Source: Conchocele bisecta (lineage: Eukaryota > Mollusca > Bivalvia > Lucinida > Thyasiridae). From it: 64,000 nucleotides of DNA. A program made the position numbers and the translations under genes. The DNA is taken from contig JAQRGA010000042.1 of NCBI GenBank assembly GCA_029237695.1, positions 1,054,001-1,118,000 on the forward strand. The letters are read 5' to 3'. Positions 38,073-46,893 of this stretch are shown piece after piece. The first letter of the stretch is position 1. Each line of letters opens with the position of its first letter. Under the pieces are notes generated by a model that saw only the letters and a list, made by a program, of their open reading frames with translations, was not told the DNA's origin and made no database searches.

Positions 38073-39236
38073 ATGAAATGGAATATAAATAAAAAATTAT
38101 TAAAGAAAATCTTAAAGATAATTTTATCTCTTCTAGTATTTTCTATTGCTTTATATTGGTTTAAATTTGCGCCTGTTTCAGTTGAAAAATATCAAGTTAA
38201 AAAGGGTGAAATATCAGCAGAGGCTATGGGAACAGGAACTCTAGATGCAAAAATTAAAATGATTATAAGCTCAAAAATTTCAGGACGTATAAAAAAAATT
38301 CTTGTTGATCAGGGAGACAGAGTTACTAAAGGTCAATTATTAGTCACATTAGAAAGTAAAGAATTTAAACTGCAGGTTGAAGTAGAAGAGGCTAATCTTA
38401 AAATTGTAGAATCAACAGCTAATAAACTTCAGAAAGATTTAGAGTATAATCAGGCAGTATTAAGTAATGCGATAATAAATTATAAACGCTATAAGCAACT
38501 TATTATGGAAAAAGCTATCAGTCAGGAAAAATTTGATAATGCAAATGAAGAATATGGCATAGCTACAGCAAAGTATGGATATGCTAAAGAAGCTTTAGTG
38601 GAAGGTAAAAATAAAATTGTGGAAGCAGAGAAAAAATTGGAATTGAGTAAATCACAATTAGACGATAGCTATATCAAAGCTCCTTTTAATGGAATAATAA
38701 CTAAAAGAGAACGAGATCCAGGAGATATTGCTATCCCAAGCGGTGCTATTCTGTCTCTTATTTCAACAAAGGTTCTTTGGATAAGAGCATGGGTTGGTGA
38801 AACAAGTCTGGCAAAGATAAAAGTAGGACAATCAGCTAAAATTATCTTCCGCTCTGATCCTAATCATACCTATAGAGGTAATGTTGCCCGTGTTGCAATT
38901 AAAGTTGATAGTGAAACGCGCGAATTTATTGTGGATATTAGTATTAATAAGCTACCGATAAACTGGGCTATAGGGCAGAGAGCTGAAGTTTATATTGAAA
39001 CTGACAAAAAATATAATGTGCTTTTTATTCCTGGAAAATATATAAGATGGAAGGAGGATAAACCCGGCACGTTTGTTGATAATAAAGGTTCTGCCAAGTG
39101 GCATTTCATTAAAACTGGATTAAATAATGGTAATTTTATTGAAGTAGTAAAAGGATTGCAGAATGGAGATAATGTCTTAAATCCTGTTAATCTCAAAAAT
39201 AAACTAAAAGAGAACACAAGGATATATATCAAATGA
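38073..39236 (+). CDS. membrane-fusion (periplasmic adaptor) protein of an ABC exporter
   Basis: A 387-residue HlyD/MacA-like protein. An N-terminal TM (about 12-32) anchors it. Then comes ISSKISGRIKKILVDQGDRVTKGQLLVTLE (cited in part as RIKKILVDQGDRV), which is the lipoyl half-motif. A coiled-coil hairpin spans about 105-200. YIKAPFNGIITKRERDPGD is the second lipoyl half. The beta-barrel and distal domain follow. It links the inner-membrane transporter to an outer-membrane channel, which is not encoded nearby. The stop overlaps the permease ATG. Confidence 0.9.
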   Translation: MKWNINKKLLKKILKIILSLLVFSIALYWFKFAPVSVEKYQVKKGEISAEAMGTGTLDAKIKMIISSKISGRIKKILVDQGDRVTKGQLLVTLESKEFKLQVEVEEANLKIVESTANKLQKDLEYNQAVLSNAIINYKRYKQLIMEKAISQEKFDNANEEYGIATAKYGYAKEALVEGKNKIVEAEKKLELSKSQLDDSYIKAPFNGIITKRERDPGDIAIPSGAILSLISTKVLWIRAWVGETSLAKIKVGQSAKIIFRSDPNHTYRGNVARVAIKVDSETREFIVDISINKLPINWAIGQRAEVYIETDKKYNVLFIPGKYIRWKEDKPGTFVDNKGSAKWHFIKTGLNNGNFIEVVKGLQNGDNVLNPVNLKNKLKENTRIYIK

Positions 39237-40444
39237 ATCTTGCAATTAAAGATATCCGACATAACCTAGGTCGTTTTATTTTTACATCCTTAGGCATTGG
39301 GATGCTTCTCATGATTGTTATGGGAATGAGCGGAATTTATAGAGGGATTATCGAAGATGCAACATTGCTTATTGACGATATAGGTGCCAATATATGGGTT
39401 GTTCAGCATAATACGCGAGGTCCTTTTGCAGAACTTTCTCGCATTCCTCAAAATATTGCATATAGAGCACGGGTAATACCTGGAGTTGAAACAGCTAGAA
39501 CTTTTGTGCAGCACACTATACAGCGCCAATATATGGGAAAACAGTTGCGCATGTCGGTTGTTGGTTTGGACTGGCCTGTAGATAAGGGTGAATGGGTTAC
39601 TTTAGTATCTGGAAAAAGATTGACTAAAAATCATTATCAAATGATTGCAGATAAATCACTTGGATTGAATCTAGGAGAAAAAATTCACTTGGGTGAAAAT
39701 AATTATACCGTAGTGGGAATTACATCAAATATGGTAAGTTCCAGTGGTGATGGAGTTGGATTTTTTACAGTTCAGGATGCCTTAAATATACAGTTTGATA
39801 CATCTGGGGAAGCTGTTAGACTTGAAAGAATTTCCCGCGGCGTTAGAATGAGTAAAAGTGATCTAGGTTTTAAACAGCCTGCTCTAATTGAATATGCACA
39901 GCAGGAATCATCCCGTTTACCTGCATTATCAAGTCCATCTGTGAGTGCTGTAATACTGAAACTCGCTCCTAGTGCAAATAAAAAACAAATTATGAATACT
40001 ATTGAAGGTTGGGGGGATGTTTCTGCATATACAAGTAATGGTGAAAGAGACCTGTTATTAAAAGGTTCAGTAGAAAAGGTTCGCCGGCAAATAGGATTAT
40101 TTAGAATTCTATTAACAATTATTTCTGCTATTATTATGGCCTTAATTCTTTACACATTAACATTAGATAAGATTCACAGTATTGCCTTATTAAAACTTAT
40201 AGGTGCTTCTAATTGGGCTATCTTAAAATTAATTTTGCAGGAAGCTTTTATTTTAGGTATATCAGGCTATGTAATTGCTTATTTTTTGGGACAGAAAATA
40301 TTTCCATATTTTCCCAGAAGAGTAATATTATCATCAGGTGACCTCATTCAATTAGGAGTAATAGTTCTCATCATCTCTGTAGTTTCCAGTCTGCTTGGAA
40401 TAGCTAAGGCGTTGCAGGTAAATCCAAATGAAGCATTAAATTAA
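39233..40444 (+). CDS. ABC transporter permease, MacB/FtsX-type
   Basis: A 403-residue permease. The first TM is at about 12-32, then a large periplasmic domain (about 40-270), then three C-terminal TM segments ending ALQVNPNEALN, the normal FtsX-type tail. It overlaps the adaptor gene by 4 bases. The ATPase follows at +1. The trio resembles DevBCA/MacAB-type exporters, with permease and ATPase on separate chains. The substrate is unknown (glycolipid, peptide or drug). Confidence 0.88.
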   Translation: MNLAIKDIRHNLGRFIFTSLGIGMLLMIVMGMSGIYRGIIEDATLLIDDIGANIWVVQHNTRGPFAELSRIPQNIAYRARVIPGVETARTFVQHTIQRQYMGKQLRMSVVGLDWPVDKGEWVTLVSGKRLTKNHYQMIADKSLGLNLGEKIHLGENNYTVVGITSNMVSSSGDGVGFFTVQDALNIQFDTSGEAVRLERISRGVRMSKSDLGFKQPALIEYAQQESSRLPALSSPSVSAVILKLAPSANKKQIMNTIEGWGDVSAYTSNGERDLLLKGSVEKVRRQIGLFRILLTIISAIIMALILYTLTLDKIHSIALLKLIGASNWAILKLILQEAFILGISGYVIAYFLGQKIFPYFPRRVILSSGDLIQLGVIVLIISVVSSLLGIAKALQVNPNEALN

Positions 40445-40445
40445 G

Positions 40446-41156
40446 ATGATTATGAAAAATAAACTAGCACTTAAAATTGAAGGTTTAAAAAAAATATATG
40501 GTAATGGCAATACTGAAGTTATTGCTATGCGGCACGCTTCTATGTCCATTACTTATGGAGAAATAGTTGCACTACTTGGTCCCAGTGGTTCAGGCAAGTC
40601 AACTTTTCTTACAGCAGTAGGACTTATCAATCCTCCTACAGCAGGTAAGATCACAATTAGTGATCAATTAGTATTGAGTGGATCTAAGGCTATAGTAAAT
40701 CTCAAAAATTTTCGGAAAAAAAATATTGGTTTTGTTTTTCAAAAATCAAATTTAATACCTTTTTTAACAGCAGGAGAAAATATTCAGATAGCTTTAGAAA
40801 TTAATGGACACAGTAAAAAATATTCAAAAAAACATGTGCTTGATTTATTAGGCGAAATGGATTTATCTGACCGTGCTGATAATTATCCACCAATGCTCTC
40901 AGTTGGTCAGCAGCAGCGGGTTGCAATTTGCCGTGCACTTGCTAATCAGCCGGCAATTATATTAGCTGATGAGCCTACAGCTGCGCTAGATAGTAAATTA
41001 GGGCATCATGTGATGGAGTTATTCCGTGATGTAGCACACAAATATGGAACAGCTATAATTGTAGTAACTCATGACCATCGCTCGCTTGGTGTGTTTGATA
41101 CGATTTATGAGATGGAGGATGGTATTATCAAACTAAAAAAAACTGTGCATTCTTAA
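40446..41156 (+). CDS. ABC transporter ATPase, LolD/MacB-like
   Basis: A 236-residue ATPase. Walker A is LLGPSGSGKST, the Q-loop is GFVFQKSNL, the signature is SVGQQQR (in place of the usual LSGGQ), and Walker B is ILADEPTAALD. The H-loop is VTHDHR. The variant LSVGQ is found in several exporter ATPases of this type. It belongs to the LolD/MacB/Dev subfamily and pairs with the upstream permease. Confidence 0.92.
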   Translation: MIMKNKLALKIEGLKKIYGNGNTEVIAMRHASMSITYGEIVALLGPSGSGKSTFLTAVGLINPPTAGKITISDQLVLSGSKAIVNLKNFRKKNIGFVFQKSNLIPFLTAGENIQIALEINGHSKKYSKKHVLDLLGEMDLSDRADNYPPMLSVGQQQRVAICRALANQPAIILADEPTAALDSKLGHHVMELFRDVAHKYGTAIIVVTHDHRSLGVFDTIYEMEDGIIKLKKTVHS

Positions 41157-41310
41157 ATCATAATATAATATTTACTATAAACAAAATTTTATATCGTACC
41201 TACTAGAAAATATTTTCTTTTAAAGAATATTTTTTTATTGAGCTACTAGTTGTTAATTTCTACTTAAAGTAAGTTGTTATTTACAATGTTTTACACGGAA
41301 TAAACGTAGA

Positions 41311-41595
41311 TTAGTCTTCACTATTTTTGAATTTTATAATCAATTCATCTTTTTTACAGAGATTAAATTTTTCTCTTGCTATTTTTTCTATCTGTTCTTT
41401 ATGATTATCAAGGCTGTTTAATTTTTTTCTTAGCTTAATATATTCAGCTTTATTTTGATTTAATTTATTTTTAGATTCAAAATTTCTTTTGCGAAGAGAT
41501 TGATATTTATGAAAAGATGGAAAAATCATAACTACAGAAGTTATAGCTATGGCTACTAATACGGCTATAAATACTATATTCAATAACCTTTTCAT
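41311..41595 (-). CDS. FtsB/DivIC-like septum protein
   Basis: A 94-residue bitopic protein with one TM (about 6-26: VFIAVLVAIAITSVVMI), then a coiled-coil region (about 35-65). The family tail contains REKFNLCKKDELIIKF, matching the ArEklgm.kpgE.v..i pattern of FtsB/DivIC. It joins the FtsQLB division complex. It is downstream of the zinc-ribbon gene on the same strand. Confidence 0.75.
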   Translation of the reverse strand: MKRLLNIVFIAVLVAIAITSVVMIFPSFHKYQSLRKRNFESKNKLNQNKAEYIKLRKKLNSLDNHKEQIEKIAREKFNLCKKDELIIKFKNSED

Positions 41596-41632
41596 AAATA
41601 TTCTTCCAAGTTTTATTTGTGAAATATATTAT

Positions 41633-41824
41633 TTACTGATATGCTTCTTCATCTTCATCTTCATCTTCGTCTTCGTTATAATCATTATAATAGCTATCGC
41701 CTGGATTGCCAAAAATTGTTGAAGGTGTGATACTTGAACCACATTCAGGGCAACAACCTTCTTCGGCTTCTACTAATGATACTTTCACGTCAGCATCACA
41801 ATATGGGCATAATATTGTTTCCAT
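41633..41824 (-). CDS. small zinc-ribbon protein with acidic tail
   Basis: A 63-residue protein with two CxxC knuckles, CPYC (about 6-9) and CPEC (about 25-28) of a zinc ribbon, ending in an Asp/Glu-rich tail (NEDEDEDEDEE near the C-terminus). No enzymatic function is suggested. It may bind nucleic acid or RNA polymerase components. It lies between rho and the ftsB-like gene in one probable operon. Confidence 0.6.
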   Translation of the reverse strand: METILCPYCDADVKVSLVEAEEGCCPECGSSITPSTIFGNPGDSYYNDYNEDEDEDEDEEAYQ

Positions 41825-41879
41825 CTTCCTTTTTAATACTCTCCAGCTTTAAGGGTTTATTTTTTTAATAATAAAAATG

Positions 41880-41910
41880 ATCAATCAAGAAATAATTTTT
41901 CTTAATTGAT
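41880..41910 (-). terminator. hairpin after rho
   Basis: Arms ATCAATCAAGAAA and TTTCTTAATTGAT (one mismatch) with a 5-base loop, immediately after the rho stop at 41912 on the minus strand. It is followed by a T-rich stretch towards the zinc-ribbon ATG. It could be an intrinsic terminator or an attenuator. Confidence 0.5.
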
Positions 41911-41911
41911 A

Positions 41912-43063
41912 TTATAGGTGTAATGTCATGAGAAATTCAATATTATTTTTAACTTTTTTCATTTTAGTTATAATGAGTTCCATAGCTTCAATTGGGGGAA
42001 CACCGCTTAGTGCTTTTCTCAGTGCCCAAATTTTTTGTAATTCATCAGTATGTAGGAGAAGTTCTTCTTTTCTTGTTCCACTTTTATCAATGTTAATAGC
42101 AGGATATATTCTTCTATCAACAAGTCTACGGTCAAGATTAAGTTCCATGTTACCGGTACCTTTGAATTCTTCGAAGATAACTTCGTCCATTCTGCTGCCT
42201 GTATCAATAAGAGCTGTAGCTATAATAGTAAGGCTGCCTTTACAGGAATCTATATTTCTTGCGGCACCAAAAAATCTTTTTGGTTTGTGCAGTGCATTTG
42301 CATCAACACCACCTGATAATATTTTACCACTGTGCGGTTGGAGTGTGTTATAAGCTCTGGCTAATCTAGTAATACTATCAAGTAGTATGACTACATCATG
42401 TTTGTATTCAACCATGCGTTTAGCTTTTTCTATAACCATTTCTGCTACCTGAACATGTCTTTCCGGCGGCTCATCAAAAGTAGATGAAATAACTTCAGCA
42501 TTTACACATCTTTTCATATCTGTAACTTCTTCAGGTCTTTCATCAATTAAAAGTACAATAAGATATACTTCCGGATTGTTTTGGGTGATACTATTTGCCA
42601 CTTTTTGAAGAAGTACAGTTTTCCCAGTTCTTGGTGGTGCAACTATGAGTCCTCTCTGTCCTTTTCCTATTGGAGCAATAAGGTCTACTATCCTAGTACT
42701 TAATTCATTGTGATCTGTTTCCAGTACAAGTCTTTCTGTAGGAAAATAAGGAGTTAGATTTTTAAATGGTATAATTCCTCTTTTCGTTTCAGGTAATTCA
42801 TTGTTGATTGATTCAACTTTTAGCATTGCAAAGAAACGTTCTTTTTCTCTTGGCTGTCTAATTTGACCGGCAACAAAATCACCGGTTTTTAATGAAAATC
42901 GTCTAATTTGTGATGGACTCAAATAAATATCTTCAGGGCAGGGTAGATAGCTGTAACTAGCAGATCTTAAGAAACCGAATCCATCAGGTAGTATTTCCAA
43001 AAAACCACTTCCATACATGAGACCATTTTTTACTGCATTTGCCTTTAATATTTCAAAGATCAT
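41912..43063 (-). CDS. rho: transcription termination factor Rho, main (RNA-binding and ATPase) part
   Basis: A 383-residue protein beginning [14 protein letters not shown], i.e. inside the N-terminal helical RhoN domain of a normal Rho (usually LIFEILKA preceded by about 35-50 residues). The OB-fold RNA-binding part has GFGFLRS and SPSQIRRF. The ATPase part has [12 protein letters not shown] (P-loop), [12 protein letters not shown], and the Q- and R-loop regions. The ring-forming C-terminal end is complete. The ATG overlaps the stop of the preceding gene (ATGA), which encodes the missing N-terminal helices. The pair is probably translationally coupled or joined by a frameshift. Confidence 0.92.
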   Translation of the reverse strand: MIFEILKANAVKNGLMYGSGFLEILPDGFGFLRSASYSYLPCPEDIYLSPSQIRRFSLKTGDFVAGQIRQPREKERFFAMLKVESINNELPETKRGIIPFKNLTPYFPTERLVLETDHNELSTRIVDLIAPIGKGQRGLIVAPPRTGKTVLLQKVANSITQNNPEVYLIVLLIDERPEEVTDMKRCVNAEVISSTFDEPPERHVQVAEMVIEKAKRMVEYKHDVVILLDSITRLARAYNTLQPHSGKILSGGVDANALHKPKRFFGAARNIDSCKGSLTIIATALIDTGSRMDEVIFEEFKGTGNMELNLDRRLVDRRIYPAINIDKSGTRKEELLLHTDELQKIWALRKALSGVPPIEAMELIITKMKKVKNNIEFLMTLHL

Positions 43064-43485
43064 TCTGGCTTCTCTAAAGCTCCAAGCCCAACAATCTCCA
43101 AACCTTCTCCCATTTCTAAGAGTTCATTCATTTCCTTTGCCTGAAGTTCACTAAGATCTAAACTTGGAGCTGTTTTATCTCTGTATTGATGGTAATCATC
43201 TTTACCTTTCTTATAATTATTTTTTTTATAAGGCTTTTTATGATTATTGTTCTGAGTCTGTTTTTGCTGATCAGCTTCAGGTGTTTTTTCTTTAGGTGCA
43301 GTCTGTTCTGTTTTTTCCTCTTTCGGTGTAGGTGTTGTTTTATCTTTTTTTTCTGCGTTTTTTACACTCTCTTTTTCTTCTTCTGCAGGTTTTGCTCTTT
43401 TTTTAATAACTCTTTTTTTAACAAGTTTAGATTCTGTATCTTTAACTTCTTCTTTAGAAGTTTCAGTATCTTTTTTTGTAGGCAT
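43060..43485 (-). CDS. rho: N-terminal part of Rho (RhoN helices plus charged extension), separate frame
   Basis: A 141-residue protein. Residues 1-100 are Lys/Glu/Thr/Pro-rich and disordered, like the extended basic insertions ahead of RhoN in several phyla. Residues about 106-141 contain [20 protein letters not shown] and LGALEKPE. This is the start of the RhoN helical bundle, which continues without a gap in the next frame as MIFEILKA. The natural full-length protein would join KPE to (M/L)IFEILKA. The frame differs by one base at the ATGA overlap. There is no long homopolymer there. It is downstream of coaE by 2 bases. Confidence 0.8.
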   Translation of the reverse strand: MPTKKDTETSKEEVKDTESKLVKKRVIKKRAKPAEEEKESVKNAEKKDKTTPTPKEEKTEQTAPKEKTPEADQQKQTQNNNHKKPYKKNNYKKGKDDYHQYRDKTAPSLDLSELQAKEMNELLEMGEGLEIVGLGALEKPE

Positions 43486-43487
43486 AT

Positions 43488-44087
43488 TTACTTTCCTTGC
43501 TCTATATTAATTATTATTTGTCTGCATTGTAATTTTAAGTAGTCAATATCTCCGTTATTGATTATTCCGTAATTCGCTATTTTCAATTTAATATCTTTGG
43601 AGAACTGGAAATTAATACGTTTATTAATATGTTTAATATTCCAATTTCTTTTTTTAAGTCTCTCTATCTGGATTTTTTCAGGAGACCAAATAGCAATAGT
43701 TTTTCTGAAGTTAGATTGCATTTCTGTTTCGAATAGTAGCGGTATATCAAAAATTATTATCTTACCTTTATTTTTATCAGCTATTTCCTGTCCCCTATTG
43801 TAAATTATTGGATGAATTATGCTGTTTAGCCATTTTAATTCTACTTCATCATTAAAAACAATCTCAGCTATATTTTTTCTTTTTATTTCATTATTTCTTA
43901 ATATTTTATCACCCCATCTTACAACTATCTTATCTACAAACAATTTATCCGGTTCATTGTAAAGTTGATGACATATTGCATCTGAATCAATTGTTAAACA
44001 GCCTAATTCCCGAAATATTTTAAGAGCTGTACTTTTTCCACATCCTATTCCACCAGTCAGAGCGACCATTTTATTGAAACTATTCAT
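43488..44087 (-). CDS. coaE: dephospho-CoA kinase
   Basis: A 199-residue P-loop kinase that phosphorylates dephospho-CoA in the last step of CoA biosynthesis. The N-terminal motif is VALTGGIGCGKSTALKIF with IDSDAICHQLY, and the lid region is IIFDIPLLFET. Length is standard. It starts the run coaE-rhoN-rho-zinc ribbon-ftsB-like on the minus strand. Confidence 0.93.
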   Translation of the reverse strand: MNSFNKMVALTGGIGCGKSTALKIFRELGCLTIDSDAICHQLYNEPDKLFVDKIVVRWGDKILRNNEIKRKNIAEIVFNDEVELKWLNSIIHPIIYNRGQEIADKNKGKIIIFDIPLLFETEMQSNFRKTIAIWSPEKIQIERLKKRNWNIKHINKRINFQFSKDIKLKIANYGIINNGDIDYLKLQCRQIIINIEQGK

Positions 44088-44328
44088 TATGGTATGAGCG
44101 TGGAATTTAGATTACTTTGTGTAATTTGCATAAGAATAGGTTGAATTGTTTTTTATATCAAAGCTAAAAATAGAGACTCGTGTAAAAAAAGAACGGAGTA
44201 AAATTTAAGAGATATTTAGATTGAATAGTAATTATTAGAAAGTATAATATTTCTAATAATTAAAATCAAGCAAAAAAAAGATAATATTTTTTAAATAAAA
44301 ATAGCTTTAAACTATAGAAAGAATAAAA

Positions 44329-44886
44329 ATGCCAAAAATCTTAAAAAAAGAAATCAAGTTTGAGGGTAACTGGTTAAAATTTGAAGAAATAATTTATGAG
44401 GATTCTAAACATAAAATAAGAACGTGGGAAACTGTAAATAGGACGACTAATGGTGCAGTTATTATTATTGCAAAGATTGAGCAGTCAAATAAAATTATTT
44501 TAATCCGCCAGTATAGACCGCCTGTTGATAATTATATGATTGAATTTCCTGCAGGGCTAATTGATGAAGGAGAAGAATTAAGTATTACTGCTTTACGTGA
44601 ATTAACGGAAGAAACTGGTTACAAAGGTCAAATAAAAGAAATCACTGAACCCGTATACAGCTCTCCAGGTCTGAGTAATGAATCTATAGCTTTTGCTTTT
44701 ATTACAGTAGATGAAAGTATACCTGAAAATAAAAATCCTAAACAAAAAGTTGAAGCTACTGAAGATATCGAAGTAATTTTAGTCGATGCAAATTCGCTAA
44801 ATAATTTTATATCAGAGAGAATAGAATTAGGTGATTATATTGATGCCAAGCTTATGGTGTTTACTTCTGCAAATAAAATATATTAA
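44329..44886 (+). CDS. NUDIX hydrolase, ADP-ribose pyrophosphatase-like
   Basis: A 185-residue protein. The Nudix box is complete: G-x5-E-x7-REL-TEETGY with glycine at the start of GLIDEGEE. Upstream, IRQYRPPVDNYMIEFPAG is the ADP-ribose pyrophosphatase-type strand. It hydrolyses nucleoside diphosphate derivatives such as ADP-ribose, which limits toxic intermediates. It is monocistronic. Confidence 0.85.
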   Translation: MPKILKKEIKFEGNWLKFEEIIYEDSKHKIRTWETVNRTTNGAVIIIAKIEQSNKIILIRQYRPPVDNYMIEFPAGLIDEGEELSITALRELTEETGYKGQIKEITEPVYSSPGLSNESIAFAFITVDESIPENKNPKQKVEATEDIEVILVDANSLNNFISERIELGDYIDAKLMVFTSANKIY

Positions 44887-45359
44887 TTATATTTATTAAG
44901 TAAGCGTTAAATAATGTGTAGTGCTGTATTCTTACTTTTAACTTCGGCAATTTTTTGAAGTATCAGCGGGTTAATAATTAATTAATTTTAATCCCATTAT
45001 TATTCTCGATATATATTATGTTCTAACAGTTATATTTTTTCTAAACACAATAAAAAAAGTTGCGGCTCTACAGAGAATTATGATCCTGCTTATCAATCCA
45101 GTTCTTAATCCTATCTATTTTTTATGGAAAAGTACTAGGAACTTAGAGTATCATTGCATCTGTTATTGTTTTTATAGCTATAATTATAAGCTATTTGAGT
45201 ATTATAAAAAACTTATATAAATTAAATTAAAATTTGCTAAGCTATTACTTAGCAAAAATAAATGTTTTTATTTATTGAAATAGCAATTGGAATATATATA
45301 TTTTATAGCTTTAATATATAGAAAATATATATTGTAATGTTCAGGAGAAAAATAAAATT
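44887..45359. other. 473-base gap with degraded hydrophobic stretches and a hairpin
   Basis: Around 45110-45230 broken frames are hydrophobic (for example SIIASVIVFIAII) and look like the end of a lost membrane protein of unknown family. A clean hairpin follows at 45233-45256, with 9-base arms TTTGCTAAG/CTTAGCAAA, a 6-base loop and T-rich flanks on both sides. It may be a bidirectional terminator. Confidence 0.4.
45233..45256. terminator. 9-bp stem hairpin, candidate terminator
   Basis: TTTGCTAAG (45233-45241), loop ctatta, CTTAGCAAA (45248-45256), flanked by A/T-rich runs. It lies in the gap after the NUDIX gene and before the TPR membrane protein gene. Confidence 0.45.
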
Positions 45360-45992
45360 ATGGCAAAAAAAAAGCGTAAAGACAGTTTTAAATCAGTCGA
45401 TGTGATATCTAAAGAACTTGATGTTGTCGATAATTTTTTCCTAAAACATTGGAAGTCATATATTTATATTGCTATAGGAATTATAATTATTGTAGGAGCT
45501 ATTTTAACTGTACAGGATTATCACAGTAGTTTGGGCAAACAGGCTGTAACTGAAATACAGAGTGCATCAACAGTTCAAATTCTTCAAAAAGTTATAAAAA
45601 AATATCCAAATGCAGAAGTTATAAAATATTCAAGACTTAGGCTTGCAGGTCTTTTAGAAAATGAAAAAAAATATAGAAAAGCTATAGAAGTTTATAACAA
45701 ACTGGGAAAAGGTAATATAGGTACGTATCCGTCTTCAACTGCAAAATTAAATGAAGCTTATATTATAGAAAAACAGGGCAATAAAAAGCAGGCAGCAGAA
45801 CAATTTGCAACCCTAAGCAAAGAAAATATCCCTTCAGTTATTAGATGTCAGGCTAGATATGCTGCAGGAAGAATTTACTATGAATTGGGTGATATGAATA
45901 AGGCAAAATCTTTTTTGAAAGAAGCTGCAAATACAAAAGAGTGTGAAGGGTGGCCTGAACTTGCTGATAGTTTGTTAAATAGAATAAATTAG
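45360..45992 (+). CDS. membrane-anchored TPR protein, YfgM-like
   Basis: A 210-residue protein. A basic N-terminus (MAKKKRKDSFKSV), then a TM at about 33-53 (YIYIAIGIIIIVGAILTV). The rest has TPR-type helices: LRLAGLLENEKKYRKAIEVYNK, then AAEQFATLSKEN, then AAGRIYYELGDMNKAKSFLKEA. Organisation matches the YfgM/TPR_21 family of periplasm-facing chaperone partners. It lies 40 bases before the RNA methyltransferase gene. Confidence 0.75.
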   Translation: MAKKKRKDSFKSVDVISKELDVVDNFFLKHWKSYIYIAIGIIIIVGAILTVQDYHSSLGKQAVTEIQSASTVQILQKVIKKYPNAEVIKYSRLRLAGLLENEKKYRKAIEVYNKLGKGNIGTYPSSTAKLNEAYIIEKQGNKKQAAEQFATLSKENIPSVIRCQARYAAGRIYYELGDMNKAKSFLKEAANTKECEGWPELADSLLNRIN

Positions 45993-46032
45993 TTATCGTT
46001 AAACAAAAAATACTGCATAATGTAAAATAAGA

Positions 46033-46800
46033 TTGGATATAGCATTGAATCATTTTAGTAAAAACCAGGAAAAACTTGTAAGGTCTTTATATAAAAAGAA
46101 AAAAAGATTGAAACATAATTTATGTTTGTGTGAGGGCTTAAGAGCCTGTAGAGAACTATACAATTTTCATCCCGAAATAATAAAATTTGCTATTGCAGTA
46201 AATGATATTAATATTGAATATTTCAAAGATATTGATTTTTATTTATTGGATAAAAATACATTTGAAAAAATTTCAGCAACTGTTAGTTCACAGGGAATAA
46301 TCTTTATCGTAGGAATTCCTGAATTATTAAAAATAGATAAATTAGATGTGCCATTTATGTTTGCACTGGATAAAATAGCTGACCCTGGAAATTTTGGTAC
46401 AATTTTAAGGACATGTGCTGCTGTCGGAGTGAAAGATATATGGTATTCTAAAGAAAGTGTAGATCCATATTCAGAAAAAACTATCCGATCTGCTCTGTCC
46501 ACTCAGTTTACACTGAATTTACATGAATATGATTGTTTAGATACACTAATTGCGATTGCAGGTGATAATGGCTATAAAAATATTTATAGAACTAACCCTG
46601 TAAACGGTAAAAGTTGTTTTGAAGAAGGAAAGCTTTTTGATAAAAGCGTAATAATTTTTGGAAATGAAGCTAACGGATTAGATGAAATAAAAAGTTCTAT
46701 ACCACTTAATATTCCTATGCCGGGCAGATTCGAATCTTTAAATGTAGCACAGGCTGTTACTGTTGTGTTATTTGAAGCTGTGAGGCGTAAAATTCTCTAA
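46033..46800 (+). CDS. SpoU/TrmH-family RNA 2'-O-methyltransferase
   Basis: A 255-residue SPOUT methyltransferase. The three family motifs are present: ALDKIADPGNFGTILRTCAA, FGNEANGLDEI and IPMPGRFESLNVAQAVTVVLFEAVR. The N-terminal region (to about 95) is a substrate-binding extension as in RlmB/TsnR. The start is TTG at 46033, and a second in-frame TTG at 46045 is possible. The target is rRNA or tRNA, unknown here. Confidence 0.88.
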   Translation: MDIALNHFSKNQEKLVRSLYKKKKRLKHNLCLCEGLRACRELYNFHPEIIKFAIAVNDINIEYFKDIDFYLLDKNTFEKISATVSSQGIIFIVGIPELLKIDKLDVPFMFALDKIADPGNFGTILRTCAAVGVKDIWYSKESVDPYSEKTIRSALSTQFTLNLHEYDCLDTLIAIAGDNGYKNIYRTNPVNGKSCFEEGKLFDKSVIIFGNEANGLDEIKSSIPLNIPMPGRFESLNVAQAVTVVLFEAVRRKIL

Positions 46801-46893
46801 TATATACATTTTATTATTTTTAAAACTTTCTGTTAAGGTTTATAATTCATTATATAATATAAATAATACTATTAAATTTTTGATGTTGAGAAA

